Origin: DATGKK01 sp035294725
Lineage (GTDB): Bacteria > Actinomycetota > Acidimicrobiia > Acidimicrobiales > Bog-793
Reading direction: 5' to 3'
Assembly (NCBI GenBank): GCA_035294725.1
Contig: DATGKK010000145.1
Span: 1 to 64,000 of the forward strand
Length of the DNA: 64,000 nt
Made by a program: the position numbers and the translations under genes. Of this stretch, positions 41,409-50,250 are shown piece by piece; the first letter of the stretch is position 1; each line of letters begins with the position of its first letter. The notes under the pieces were generated by a model that had not been told where the DNA came from, did not search any database, and saw nothing but the letters and a program-made list of their open reading frames with translations.

Positions 41409-42212
41409 GTGACCGCGAGCTCGCCCGGATCGCCTGCCGCTCCGCTCTTTCGAGGAGTCGGAGTGGCCCTCGTCACTTTGTTCAACGAGGACGGGAGCGT
41501 CGACGCGGCCGCCACGGCGGCGCTCGCCGAGCGGCTCGTCGGCCTCGGAGTGCGGGCGGTTCTCGTCGCCGGTTCGACCGGCGAAGCCGCCACTCTCGCG
41601 CCCGAGGAGCGGACGGCCCTTGTTCAGGCGGTGCGAGCGGTCCTACCCCCAAGCTCGGGAGTGCCGCTCCTCGCCGGCACTGGCGCTCCTAGCGCGAAGC
41701 AGGCTGCGGAGCTGAGCCGCCGCGCAAAGGGAGACGGCGCCGACGCAGTTCTCGCGCTCTCTCCGCCGGGGAGCGAGGACCTCCCCGGCTACTACGAGAC
41801 GGTCGCGAGCGCAGCGACACCGCTCCCGGTCCTCGGGTACCACTTCCCCTCTGTGTCCAGCCCCGGCATCCCGATCGAGTTGCTCGACCGTCTTCCAATC
41901 GACGGCCTGAAGGATTCGACCGCCGATGCCGACCGGCTCTTCCGGACGGCGACCTGCTGGGACCGGCCTCTTTACACGGGCTCGTCAGCTCTCGTCGCCC
42001 TCGCTGGCGCGGTCGGTGTAGCTGGGGCCATCCTCGCGCTCGCCAACGCCCGCCCCGAGCTCTGCCAGCAGGGTTTCGCGGGCTCGCTCGAGGCGCAGCG
42101 TGAGCTTGTGGCGGACCACCTTGCTGCAAAAGCTGCCTTCCCTGCTGGCATCAAGGGCCTCACGTCCGAACGCTTCGGCACCTCGCGAGCGGCTCGTTTA
42201 GCAGGTCCCTGA
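41409..42212 (+). CDS. DapA/NanA-superfamily aldolase (dihydrodipicolinate synthase-like)
   Basis: A 267-residue TIM-barrel protein. GVALVTLFNEDGSVD is the family start; VLVAGSTGEAATLAPEER has the GSTGE loop; Tyr144 is in VLGYHFPSV and the Schiff-base Lys168 in IDGLKDSTAD. It is about 25 residues shorter than typical DapA (about 292), mostly at the C-terminus. DapA itself or a related 2-keto-3-deoxy-acid aldolase are both possible. It stands alone and is not next to other lysine genes, which favours the latter. GTG start. Its stop lies in the arm of a hairpin. Confidence 0.85.
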   Translation: MTASSPGSPAAPLFRGVGVALVTLFNEDGSVDAAATAALAERLVGLGVRAVLVAGSTGEAATLAPEERTALVQAVRAVLPPSSGVPLLAGTGAPSAKQAAELSRRAKGDGADAVLALSPPGSEDLPGYYETVASAATPLPVLGYHFPSVSSPGIPIELLDRLPIDGLKDSTADADRLFRTATCWDRPLYTGSSALVALAGAVGVAGAILALANARPELCQQGFAGSLEAQRELVADHLAAKAAFPAGIKGLTSERFGTSRAARLAGP

Positions 42213-42230
42213 GGTAGTCGCGACCTCAGG
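42208..42230. terminator. hairpin between convergent genes
   Basis: CCTGAGGT (42208-42215) and ACCTCAGG (42223-42230) pair perfectly over eight bases with a seven-base loop. It sits exactly between the DapA-like gene and the convergent repeat-lipoprotein remnant, so it can stop both transcripts. Confidence 0.6.
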
Positions 42231-42246
42231 TGCCTACTGGTGCACC

Positions 42247-43149
42247 TCAGGTGTAGAAGTAGCGATCCGCGCTCGCCGCGGCCGAGGTGCCGCCGGCCGC
42301 CGTCACGGTCACGTACACCGTGCCCGAGACGGCCGGGGCGGTCACCTTGATCTCGGTCGAAGAGGCCCGGTCGTCGATCTTCGCGAGGTGGCTCCCGAAG
42401 TGGACGGGGACGTAGGTGTGCTCGTTGGAGCTACGACGTGGCCGAGGTGCCGGCCGGTGTCCTCACCGGCGCGGTCCCTGCCGGGCTCGTCGCGCAGGAG
42501 GTCTGCGTGCACGAGACGCCGGCCGCCGGGCTCGTCCCGAAGTCGACCGCGGTTGCCCCTTAAGGTTCTCCCCGCTGATCGTGGCGCCGGTGCCCCCAGA
42601 CGCCGGTCCAGAGGTCGGGCTGATCGAGGTGACGACGGGGGGATCGAGCTCGAGGGCGTTCCGACCATCACCTGCCCTTCGGAGCTGAGGGCGGCACAGA
42701 AGGTCGCCGAGGGGCACGAGACCGAGACGATGCCGCGACCGTTCGAGTCGATCGCCACCGGGGTCGACCAGGTCGATCCGTTGAAGGTGAGTGCGTTGCC
42801 GCTCCCGTCGATCGCGGCCGAGAGGGCGGTCGAGGGACAAGAGACCGAGCTCAGGGCTACCGAGGTGTCGACCCTCACAGGCTGCGACCATGCCGCACCG
42901 TCGTAGGTGACCACGTTGCCGGCGCGATCCACCGCGCCGCAGACGTTTGCGGAGGCAGACGAGTCGAGTCCAGCCCGCTGTTCGGGTCGATGCTCGCTGA
43001 CGCCGACCACGAGAGCCAGTGGAGGTGAGGGTGTTTAGGTCAATGCCGGCGGCTTCGGATCACTCAGATCCGCCCTGGGTGTCCATATCGCTGCCGAACA
43101 CGGCGCCTGGAGAGGCTCTCGAATCAGTACGAGGGCTGGTCGTGGCCGG
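42247..43149 (-). pseudogene. frame-broken 3' part of the repeat lipoprotein (last repeats and IPT/TIG domain)
   Basis: Downstream of the stop at 43150 the same protein can be followed further, but only by changing frame several times. Repeats resume at about 43020-42660 (ANVCGAVDRAGNVVTYDG, then GNALTFNGSTWSTP and FCAALSSEGQVMV). An IPT/TIG domain starts with VVTSISPTSGPASGGTGATI, breaks after GENLKG, goes on in another frame as ATAVDFGTSPAAGVSCTQTS, and ends in a third frame as VYVTVTAAGGTSAAASADRY before the stop at 42247. About 140 bases near 43020-43165 fit no repeat. Either the gene has decayed or the assembly has indels here. Confidence 0.75.
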
Positions 43150-44757
43150 TCATTGTGTCGATGAGCGCCGCGACAGGTGGCTGCCGAGGTGGAGGGCAAT
43201 GGTTTGACCGGATCGGTCGACAGCGGAGCAGAAGTTCGGCGACACGCAAGAGACCGATGTGATGGCTCCACTTGGGTCGACCGCCCTGGGGCGCGACCAC
43301 GCCCTTCCGTTGTAGGTCAGGACGTGACCGGAACCGTCGGCTGCGACGCAGGTGCTCGCCGCCGGGACGCAGGAGAGTGCGCTGAGGCCCCTGCCGTTGG
43401 AGTCGATGCTCACCGGCGTCGACCATCCCGTCCCCTTGTCGGTGACCACGTTCCCGGAACCGTCGACCGCGGTGCAGAGGCTCGTTGAGGCGCAGGCAAC
43501 CGTGAGATCGAAGCTGCCGGGGTCGACACTCACGGGAGCTGTCCAACGGCTGCCATCGAACGTGACGGCGTGTCCGGATTCGTCCACTGCGACGCAGAAG
43601 GTCGCAGACGGGCACGAGACGGAAGTGAGAAAGCCGTTCGCGTCGACCGCGACCGGCTTCGACCATCGCGACCTGGTATCGGTGAGGGCAGCGCCCTCCC
43701 CGTCCACTGCGACGCAGAAGCTCACGGAGGCGCACGACACCGAGCTGAGGCCCTGCCCGTGGGGATCGATCAGTACCGGATTCGACCACGCGTGCCCGTC
43801 GTAATGGAGCGCATGCCCGGAGTGGTCCACTGCGACGCAGAAGCTCAAGGAGGCGCACGACACCGAGCTGAGGCCCTGCCCGTTCGGGTCGATGCTCACC
43901 GGCTTCGACCATGCCCTCCCGTTGTAGGTGACCGCTCGTCCTGCTCCATCCACTGCCACACAGAAGCTGATCGTGTGGCACGAGACCGAGCGAAGTCCCT
44001 GGCTCGTCGGGTCGATGCTTGACGGGATACTCCAGGATGTACCGCTGAGGGTCAGGTAGGCGCCCGCTCCGTCCACGGCCACGCAAGAGCCCACGGCCAC
44101 GCACGCGACAGAGGTGAGGCCCCGGTTCGGGTCGACAGTCGCGCTGGACCACCGTGACCCGCTGTAGGTGAGAGCGTCGCCCTCCCTGTCGACAGCCACG
44201 CAGAACGACGACGAAGCACACGAGACCGACGTGAGCCCGCCACCGTTCGGGTCGACGTTCGCGCCGGACCAGCTTGACCCGTTGAAGGTGAGCGCGTCGC
44301 CTGCTCCGTCCACGGCGGCGCAGAAGGTTGTGGAGGTGCACGAGACGGAAGTCAGGCCCTGCGCCCTCGGCTCGACCCTCACCGGATCGGACCACTCCGA
44401 CCCCTTGTAAGCGACCGCGTCGCCGGCGAGGTCCACGGCGACGCAGAAACCGGGGTTCTCCGTGGCGCACGAGACCGCGTCGAGCGGAGTGGAGTCGATC
44501 CTCACCGGGCTCGACCAGCTCGATCCGTCAAACGTCAGTGCGCGGCCGGCGTCATCGACGGCCACGCAGAAGCTGGTCGAGCCGCACGACACGTCGAACA
44601 CGGAGCCGCTCGATGCGATCCTCACCGGGCTCGACCAGTCCATTCCGTCGAACCTGAGCGCCCTGCCGGAGTCGTCGACCGCCACGCAGAAGCTTGCCGA
44701 GGCACAGGAGATCGAGTCGAGGGTGCGTGAAGGATCGATCTCCAATGGGCTGCTCCA
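42665..44757 (-). repeat. tandem coding repeats, about 16 units of 108-120 bp
   Basis: Thirteen units lie in the intact frame and about three in the broken part. Units in the middle (residues about 270-390 of the protein) are most alike, with nearly identical GLSSVSCAS blocks, while the outer ones have diverged. This is the pattern of growth by internal unequal crossing over. Confidence 0.85.
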
Positions 44758-44979
44758 GCTCAGGCTGGCACCGCTGCTGCCAAACGGGTTCGATCTGGCT
44801 CGAGGTGAGTCCTGCCGGTGAGCTTCGTGAGCGGGCCGGCCGATCTGGATCGATCCGGCGAGGTTGCGGGTCCCACTGCACGCGCCGAGCAACACCGCGC
44901 CGACCAGGAACGCCAAGAGCGGTCGCGTCCTCTTCAAGGGGGCTCGGAGTGGCGGCGGACCGATGTGATGACACGTCAT
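43150..44979 (-). CDS. repeat-rich lipoprotein (FCVAVD/ALTYNG repeats), N-terminal part
   Basis: A 609-residue open frame. The N-terminal signal RTRPLLAFLVGAVLLGACSG has a lipobox (LGAC), so the product is exported and lipid-anchored. From about residue 74 it consists of 13 repeats of 36-40 residues. The consensus is roughly VxIDPNGxGLTSVSCAS, SFCVAVDGxGxALTYNG and xxWSxP. Each unit holds one SC and one FC cysteine, fit for a disulfide, and looks like one blade of a beta-propeller-like array. Similar repeats are common in Acidimicrobiia surface proteins. The frame ends early at 43150; more repeats and a TIG domain follow out of frame. Function: probably surface or adhesion, not proven. Confidence 0.85.
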   Translation of the reverse strand: MTCHHIGPPPLRAPLKRTRPLLAFLVGAVLLGACSGTRNLAGSIQIGRPAHEAHRQDSPRARSNPFGSSGASLSWSSPLEIDPSRTLDSISCASASFCVAVDDSGRALRFDGMDWSSPVRIASSGSVFDVSCGSTSFCVAVDDAGRALTFDGSSWSSPVRIDSTPLDAVSCATENPGFCVAVDLAGDAVAYKGSEWSDPVRVEPRAQGLTSVSCTSTTFCAAVDGAGDALTFNGSSWSGANVDPNGGGLTSVSCASSSFCVAVDREGDALTYSGSRWSSATVDPNRGLTSVACVAVGSCVAVDGAGAYLTLSGTSWSIPSSIDPTSQGLRSVSCHTISFCVAVDGAGRAVTYNGRAWSKPVSIDPNGQGLSSVSCASLSFCVAVDHSGHALHYDGHAWSNPVLIDPHGQGLSSVSCASVSFCVAVDGEGAALTDTRSRWSKPVAVDANGFLTSVSCPSATFCVAVDESGHAVTFDGSRWTAPVSVDPGSFDLTVACASTSLCTAVDGSGNVVTDKGTGWSTPVSIDSNGRGLSALSCVPAASTCVAADGSGHVLTYNGRAWSRPRAVDPSGAITSVSCVSPNFCSAVDRSGQTIALHLGSHLSRRSSTQ

Positions 44980-45100
44980 CTGCCGTCCTCTCCGAGGGAG
45001 TGCTAGTCGGCAAGCACCGCCGTTGAGTCACCAGTGTGACGACGATCTCGGCGCGTTTCAACGCGCGCCATTGCGATCGACGTGCCTCGTACTCCGGACT

Positions 45101-46144
45101 TCAGAGCCGGGCAGCCCGGCCGATGGCGTCGAGGAGACGGTCGACGTCCTCGGCGGTCGTGGCGAACGAGCACATGAAGCGCACCTCGCCCGTGCGGCGG
45201 TCCCAGTCGTAGAAGCTGAAGCGCTTCCGCACCTCGCTCGCGACACTCCTCGGCAGCATGGCGAAGACTCCGTTCGCCTCGGTCGGATGGGTGATGCGGA
45301 CGCCTGGCACAGTGGCGAGCCCGGAGGCGAGGCGGTCGGCCATGTCGTTCGCGTGGCGGGCTGCGCGCAGCCAGAGGTCACCCTCGTACAGCGCCGTCAG
45401 CTGGGCGGACAAGAAACGCATCTTCGAGGCGAGCTGACCGTCCATCTTCCGCAGGTACTTCACGCCCGGAGCGCCTGCAGGGTTGACGACGACGACGGCT
45501 TCGGCGCATACGCCGCCGTTCTTCGTCGCGCCGAGCGACACGACGTCCACTCCCACGTCGGTGGTGAGCTCCCGCAGGGATGTCCCGAGGCGCGCGGCGG
45601 CGTTCGCGAGGCGAGCGCCGTCGACGTGCACCCGCATGCCGAGCTCGTGGGCGTGGTCGGCGAGAGCTCGCAGCTCTGCGGGGCGGTAGACGGTGCCGAC
45701 CTCGGTTGCCTGCGTGAGCGAGACCGCCGCCGGTTGCGCGCGGTGCTCGTCGCCGAACCCCCACGCCTCAGTGTCGACGAGCTCCGGTGTGAGCTTGCCA
45801 TCCGAGGTCGGGATGGTGAGCAGCTTGACGGCTGCCACCCGCTCCGGTGCGCCTCCCTCATCGGTGGCGATGTGGGCGCCCTCGGCGCAGATGACCCCGC
45901 CCCACTTCGGCAGCAACGCCTGCAGTGCGACGACGTTGGCGCCGGTCCCGTTGAACACGGGGTAGGCCTCACACTGCTCCCCGAAGTGCCGCCGCGCGAC
46001 CTCGCCGAAGCGAGCCGTCCACTCGTCCTCCCCGTAGGACACGGCGTACCCGCGGTTCGCCGCAGCCATGGCTGCCAGCACCTCCTCGTGAGCGCCGGCG
46101 TAGTTGTCGGAGGCGAAGCGATGATCGACCGACTCGTCGGCCAT
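45101..46144 (-). CDS. ltaE: low-specificity L-threonine aldolase
   Basis: A 347-residue PLP enzyme. HRFASDNYAGAHEEVLAAMA is the N-terminal signature; VFNGTGANVVALQALL, ICAEGAHIATDEGGAPER, MRVHVDGARLANAAARLG (PLP-binding Asp) and the Schiff-base lysine in VVSLGATKNGGVCAEA follow. It splits threonine or allo-threonine to glycine and acetaldehyde. The usual TKG/SKG is TKNGG, as in many bacterial members. Length is normal. It stands between the repeat lipoprotein and the cNMP-binding gene, all on the minus strand, with no evident pathway partner. Confidence 0.92.
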   Translation of the reverse strand: MADESVDHRFASDNYAGAHEEVLAAMAAANRGYAVSYGEDEWTARFGEVARRHFGEQCEAYPVFNGTGANVVALQALLPKWGGVICAEGAHIATDEGGAPERVAAVKLLTIPTSDGKLTPELVDTEAWGFGDEHRAQPAAVSLTQATEVGTVYRPAELRALADHAHELGMRVHVDGARLANAAARLGTSLRELTTDVGVDVVSLGATKNGGVCAEAVVVVNPAGAPGVKYLRKMDGQLASKMRFLSAQLTALYEGDLWLRAARHANDMADRLASGLATVPGVRITHPTEANGVFAMLPRSVASEVRKRFSFYDWDRRTGEVRFMCSFATTAEDVDRLLDAIGRAARL

Positions 46145-46192
46145 CGGCGTCAGCAGCGAACTGCTACGGCGTTCTCGGCCGCAGCAGTTGTC

Positions 46193-46618
46193 TCAGCCGG
46201 CAGAGCGCGCCTCGGCGTCCCGCACTCGCTGCACCATCAGCTCGAGCAGCGCCCACATCGTCTCCGGATGGGACATCGCGAAAGGGCGGAAGACCGGCTG
46301 GGTGAGCATGAGACACCTCAGGTCGGTGGCCGCCGTCACGGTCGCCGAGCGGGGGGAGCGGTCGATCAGCGCCATCTCGCCGAAGTAGTCGCCGGGCTTC
46401 AGCGTGCGGACCGGCTTGCCGTTCACCGAGACCGTGGCCTGACCCTCCGCGATCATCATGAAGATCGTGCCGAAGCCCTCCTGCTCGCTCAGCACCGAGC
46501 CGGCAGGGAAGGTCCGGTCGTGCACGTCGCGTGCCAGTCGGGCGATCTCGCGCTTGGAGAGCATGGCAAACAGCGGCACCTTCGCGAGCACTTCTTCCGC
46601 GGTGGACATGCCGGTCAT
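46193..46618 (-). CDS. stand-alone cyclic-nucleotide-binding-domain protein
   Basis: A 141-residue protein that is just one cNMP-binding domain. FAMLSKREIARLARDVHDRT, VLSEQEGFGTIFMMIAEGQA and the phosphate-binding cassette GDYFGEMALIDRSPRSATV (Glu and Arg present) are visible. No helix-turn-helix or enzyme domain follows, so it is not a CRP-type activator. The C-terminal helix (ETMWALLELMVQRVRDAEAR) may mediate binding to a partner. Such small proteins are regulators of unknown targets. It is 48 bases upstream of the threonine aldolase gene. Confidence 0.87.
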   Translation of the reverse strand: MTGMSTAEEVLAKVPLFAMLSKREIARLARDVHDRTFPAGSVLSEQEGFGTIFMMIAEGQATVSVNGKPVRTLKPGDYFGEMALIDRSPRSATVTAATDLRCLMLTQPVFRPFAMSHPETMWALLELMVQRVRDAEARSAG

Positions 46619-47300
46619 CGTACGCGGCAGGACGGCGAGCAGCTAGGAGGAACGAGCCCGCGCGAGAAGTTCGAACTCGACGGCCGGTACCCGCTCGCGG
46701 GTCCGCTCGTGGGCCCCCCTGCCGGTGCCGCTGTGCGCGCAGCTCAGTGCCGACCGCGTGGCAGAGCACCCCGTCTCAGCGCGACCTCCCCGCCCATTTC
46801 GGCAGCCCCGGCTCTCGGGGGGACGTGCGGCCGCGGCTCGCATGCTGCAGGCCTACCGCGACGTGCGCCTGTCCCCTGGGCGGGTCAGCAGCCGGGGCGC
46901 GGTCTGGTCAGGGCAGCAGGCAGGACGTTGCGTGCACCCGATCAGGCTGCCAGCCGCCACCGCGAGATCGTCGGGGCAGACTCGCCTCGGCAGTTGCGAC
47001 CGAGATCGGGCGTACGGGTAGGAAGGGAGGTGTATCCGGACAAGAAGGCGGTGGTGAACAGCCGAGCAAACGGAGGAGCGTCTGCTTCTCACTTGAGGTG
47101 AGGTCGTCGCCGCCATCACGCGTGCGGAGGCGCGATCATCGATTCGCTCTCGCCGTGGGTGGGCCTTTTCGTTGCTGACGGGGCCGGCGCTGTGGCCGGT
47201 GGCGTTCTGCGCTAGCGCCGGATCCGGCGGCACCCTCGCGCCAGGCGGGCCGCTCCGGCGGTCGGCTGAGTGCGAGGAGGCGGCGGCCTAGGCTCCTGCC
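46619..47300. other. 682-base interval without a supported gene
   Basis: This lies between two divergent genes. Frames open in several registers but all are Arg/Pro/Ser-rich with no family resemblance. I found no tRNA, repeat or convincing terminator. It may hold a decayed gene or promoters for both sides. Confidence 0.45.
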
Positions 47301-48188
47301 ATGTCGCGCGCGCTCGTGCTCGGTGGTGGTGGTCCAGTCGGGATCGGATGGGAGAGCGGGCTCGTCGCGGGCCTTCGCCGGGAGGGGGTCGACCTCGGCG
47401 AAGCCGATGCCGTGATCGGCACCTCGGCCGGTTCCTTCGTCGGGGCGCTCCTCACCTCGGGCCTCGATCCCGGCGAGACGGTCCGTGAGCTCTCCGGCGT
47501 CCGTCCCGACCTAACCGCTCCGTCCCGAGACGGCACCACGATGGCCGAGCGAATGCAGCGGCTCATGGACGCGATCATGCGGCTCGCCACGAGCGGCATG
47601 GACGAGGACGAGGGCCGCCGCGAGATCGGCCGCCTCGCGCTCGAGGCGCCGGGCATCCCCGAAGAGGCCTTCCTTGCGTTCTTCAGCGTGCTCAGGGGCT
47701 TGGAGTGGCCGGACCGCTTCGCCTGCACGGCCGTCGATGCCGAGAGTGGTCAGTTCGTGGTCTGGCGCAAAGGGGGCGAGGCCGACCTGCAGCACGGGGT
47801 GGCGTCGAGCTGTGCCGTGCCGGCGGTCTACTCGCCGGTCACGATCGGAGGGCGGCGGTATGTCGACGGCGGCATGCGGGACGCCCTCAACGCCGACGTG
47901 GCAAGCGGGCACGACCGGGTCCTCCTCGTCTCGGTGATGGCGCTGGCGCTCCCAGAGGGGATGTCGAACCCGATGTTCGACGCCCTCGTCGGGCGCACGC
48001 ACGCCGCCATCGACGGCCTGCGGGCAGAGGGGGCGCAGGTTGCGGTCATCGAGCCGGACGCAGAGCTCCTCGATCTGAGCGGAGGGGGGACGGCGCTCAT
48101 GGACGCCGGCAGGGCGGAGGCCGCCTACGAAGCCGGCATGAGGCTCGCAAGCGCGGAGGCTCCACGCATCGCCGAGCTCTGGAATTAG
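47301..48188 (+). CDS. patatin-like phospholipase
   Basis: A 295-residue protein. ALVLGGGGPVGIGWESGLVA is the oxyanion glycine-rich start, the nucleophile Ser is in AVIGTSAGSFVGALL (GxSxG), and the catalytic Asp in RRYVDGGMRDALNADVA (DGG). The Ser-Asp dyad is complete. No signal peptide or membrane segment. It would hydrolyse acyl esters in lipids. It converges on an aminotransferase 28 bases away. A second patatin of the same kind starts near 63046. Confidence 0.9.
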   Translation: MSRALVLGGGGPVGIGWESGLVAGLRREGVDLGEADAVIGTSAGSFVGALLTSGLDPGETVRELSGVRPDLTAPSRDGTTMAERMQRLMDAIMRLATSGMDEDEGRREIGRLALEAPGIPEEAFLAFFSVLRGLEWPDRFACTAVDAESGQFVVWRKGGEADLQHGVASSCAVPAVYSPVTIGGRRYVDGGMRDALNADVASGHDRVLLVSVMALALPEGMSNPMFDALVGRTHAAIDGLRAEGAQVAVIEPDAELLDLSGGGTALMDAGRAEAAYEAGMRLASAEAPRIAELWN

Positions 48189-48216
48189 CGCTCCCGCGGC
48201 CGGATGAGGCGGCCGG

Positions 48217-49548
48217 TCAGCCGGTCACTGCCTCGTCGGTGATGGCGAGCGCCTCGTCGATGACGGCGATGCCCTCGGCGAGCTCGTCCTCGGTGATGCA
48301 CAGCGGCGGGTTCGTCATGAGCTGGTTCCAGTGTGCGAAGGCGTAGACGCCGTGGTCGAGCAGGTAGCGGCTGAGCGCCTGCATCTCGGGGCTCGTACCG
48401 TTGAACGGAGCCATCGGCTCTCCAGTCGTGCGGTCCCGCACGAGCTCGAGGCAGCCGAAGAGCCCGATGCTCCGGTGCCAGCCCACCGAGGGGTGCCTCG
48501 ACGCCAGGCGCTCGTGGTGGGAGCGGAGGACCGCGCCCATCTTGGCGGCGTGCTCGATGAGGCCGTCCTCCTCGTAGGCCTCGATCGTGGCGAGGGCGGC
48601 AGCGCACGCGACAGGGTGGGAGTTGTAGGTGAGGCCTCCGGCGAAGGGGTGGTCCTCGAAGAACTCGGCGATGTGGGCGCGCATGCCGACGGCGCCGAGC
48701 GGCAGGTAGCTCGAGGTGAGCCCCTTCGCGCACGTGAGCAGGTCAGGCACGATGCCGAAGTGGTCGACGGCGAACCACCGGCCCGTCCGGCCGAAGCCGC
48801 TCATCACCTCGTCGGCGATCATCATGATGCCGTGGCGGTCGCAGAGCTCCCGGACGCCCTGGAGGTAGCCGTCGGGCGGGATGAGGATCCCGTTCGTGCC
48901 GGTGACCGGCTCCAGGATGAGCGCGGCAATCGTCGCCGGGCCTTCGAGCTCGATCGTCTCCTCCAGAGCGGCGAGTGCCACCTCGGCAGAGTCCTGCTGC
49001 CTCATCGTCCCGTGGTAGAAGTCGAGCACGTGCACGACGCCCGGGATGCCGGGCTCGTTCGGCCAACGGCGTGGCTCCCCGGTGAGGGTGATCGCGCCCG
49101 CCGTGGCCCCGTGGTACGAGCGGTAGCGGGCGATCACCTTCTGGCGGCCGGTCACGGCACGGGCGATCCGGATCGCGTTCTCGTTCGCCTCCGCCCCGCC
49201 GAGGGTGAAGAAGGTCTTCTCGATGTCGCCGGGGAAGAGCTCGGCGAGCTTGCGCCCGAGGCGGGCGCGAACCTCGGTGGTCATCGTGGCCGAGTTGACG
49301 TAGGCGACCTGCTCGGCCTGGCGGCGGATGGCGTCGACCACCCGGCGATCGCCGTGCCCGAGGTTGACGCTCATGAGCTGGGAGTTGAAGTCCAGGTAGC
49401 GCTTGCCGTCGGCGTCGTAGAAGTAGACGCCCTCCGCGCGGGCGACCGGGATCGGCGCCACCTTGGACTGGATCGCCCAGTCGAAGAGGGTGTAGCGCCG
49501 CGACCATTCCACGATCTCGTCGGCGGGCATCGGGCCTTGGTTCGTCAT
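48217..49548 (-). CDS. class III pyridoxal-phosphate aminotransferase
   Basis: A 443-residue enzyme. It has YFYDADGKRYLDFNSQLMSV, FTLGGAEANENAIRIARA, IARYRSYHGATAGAITLTG, MMIADEVMSGFGRTGRWFAV (PLP Asp) and the Schiff-base lysine in LLTCAKGLTSSYLPLGAVG. These are complete motifs of omega-amino acid/4-aminobutyrate/taurine-type aminotransferases. Start at 49548 (MTNQGPMPADEIVEW); a Met six codons later is an alternative. The amino donor cannot be decided from sequence. No neighbouring gene points to a pathway. Confidence 0.9.
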   Translation of the reverse strand: MTNQGPMPADEIVEWSRRYTLFDWAIQSKVAPIPVARAEGVYFYDADGKRYLDFNSQLMSVNLGHGDRRVVDAIRRQAEQVAYVNSATMTTEVRARLGRKLAELFPGDIEKTFFTLGGAEANENAIRIARAVTGRQKVIARYRSYHGATAGAITLTGEPRRWPNEPGIPGVVHVLDFYHGTMRQQDSAEVALAALEETIELEGPATIAALILEPVTGTNGILIPPDGYLQGVRELCDRHGIMMIADEVMSGFGRTGRWFAVDHFGIVPDLLTCAKGLTSSYLPLGAVGMRAHIAEFFEDHPFAGGLTYNSHPVACAAALATIEAYEEDGLIEHAAKMGAVLRSHHERLASRHPSVGWHRSIGLFGCLELVRDRTTGEPMAPFNGTSPEMQALSRYLLDHGVYAFAHWNQLMTNPPLCITEDELAEGIAVIDEALAITDEAVTG

Positions 49549-49668
49549 GGGGCCATCATCGCGTCGGGGCGCCACTCCGGCCCAGTCGACATGGCGCGGA
49601 GGACCGGGCCGGAGTTGCGCGGAGCGGCAGATGCCGGGGGCGCCCGTCTCGCTCTACCTGGCAAGCCG

Positions 49669-50175
49669 CTACTCCCAGGTCGAGAACCGACCGGGATTCT
49701 CGAGGAACTCCTCCACGCTCACCGGGGAGACCCACTCGAGGTCCCACTCGTGGCCGGACTGGGCGAGCTGGATGAGGGTTCCGCCCGTGCTCTTTGGATG
49801 AAGGAACATCTCCTTCCAGTACGGGTTCTCGAGATAGACGCCGAACGGCTCGATGCCGGCTGCCCGGACGGCATCGATCGCCTGGTGGATGTCGGGGACC
49901 TTGAAGGTGAGGTGGTGCAGGCCGCCGGTGGGATGCTTGCGGAGGAAGCTCTCCAAGAAGCCCGAGCCGTCGAGCTCCTCGATGAGCTCGATCCGACCAC
50001 CGCCCGGGTACCGGAGCTGGATCGCGCGAAAGCCGGTCAGGGGATTGTTGCCGCCTCCGACGAACTGCCCGCCGAGCAGGTCGCGGAAGATCGCGAGCGA
50101 CCCCTTGATCGAGGGTGTCGCATGGGCTACGTGGTCGAAGGTGGCGTCGAGTCCGTCGATGTCGAGCATCTCCAC
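49669..50175 (-). CDS. VOC-family protein, methylmalonyl-CoA epimerase-like
   Basis: A 168-residue protein of two glyoxalase/VOC modules. FDHVAHATPSIKGSLAIF starts the first (metal His), QLRYPGGGRIELIEEL ends it (metal Glu), and TGGLHHLTFKVPDIHQAID starts the second (metal His), with GTLIQLAQ at the end. Three to four metal ligands are present as in methylmalonyl-CoA epimerase. The gene is close to divergent from the DyP gene (75 bases). Epimerase function is plausible; ring-cleavage or glyoxalase roles cannot be excluded. Confidence 0.8.
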   Translation of the reverse strand: MEMLDIDGLDATFDHVAHATPSIKGSLAIFRDLLGGQFVGGGNNPLTGFRAIQLRYPGGGRIELIEELDGSGFLESFLRKHPTGGLHHLTFKVPDIHQAIDAVRAAGIEPFGVYLENPYWKEMFLHPKSTGGTLIQLAQSGHEWDLEWVSPVSVEEFLENPGRFSTWE

Positions 50176-50250
50176 TCCTTACCACGTGCCGCCTCCCCGC
50201 TAGGGTGCTGGGTGCTGGAGGCGGCTCGACCCAGGTGAGCGAGGTGGACA

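Noticed and set aside
42665..44757. Regular repeats that at first look like a CRISPR array
   Set aside because: The period is 108-120 bp, units differ throughout, and all code for the same protein repeat on the minus strand. There are no identical short repeats with unique spacers.
46619..47300. Possible gene in the interval before the first patatin
   Set aside because: Several frames are open but none has recognisable protein character, a plausible start with Shine-Dalgarno, or a family motif.
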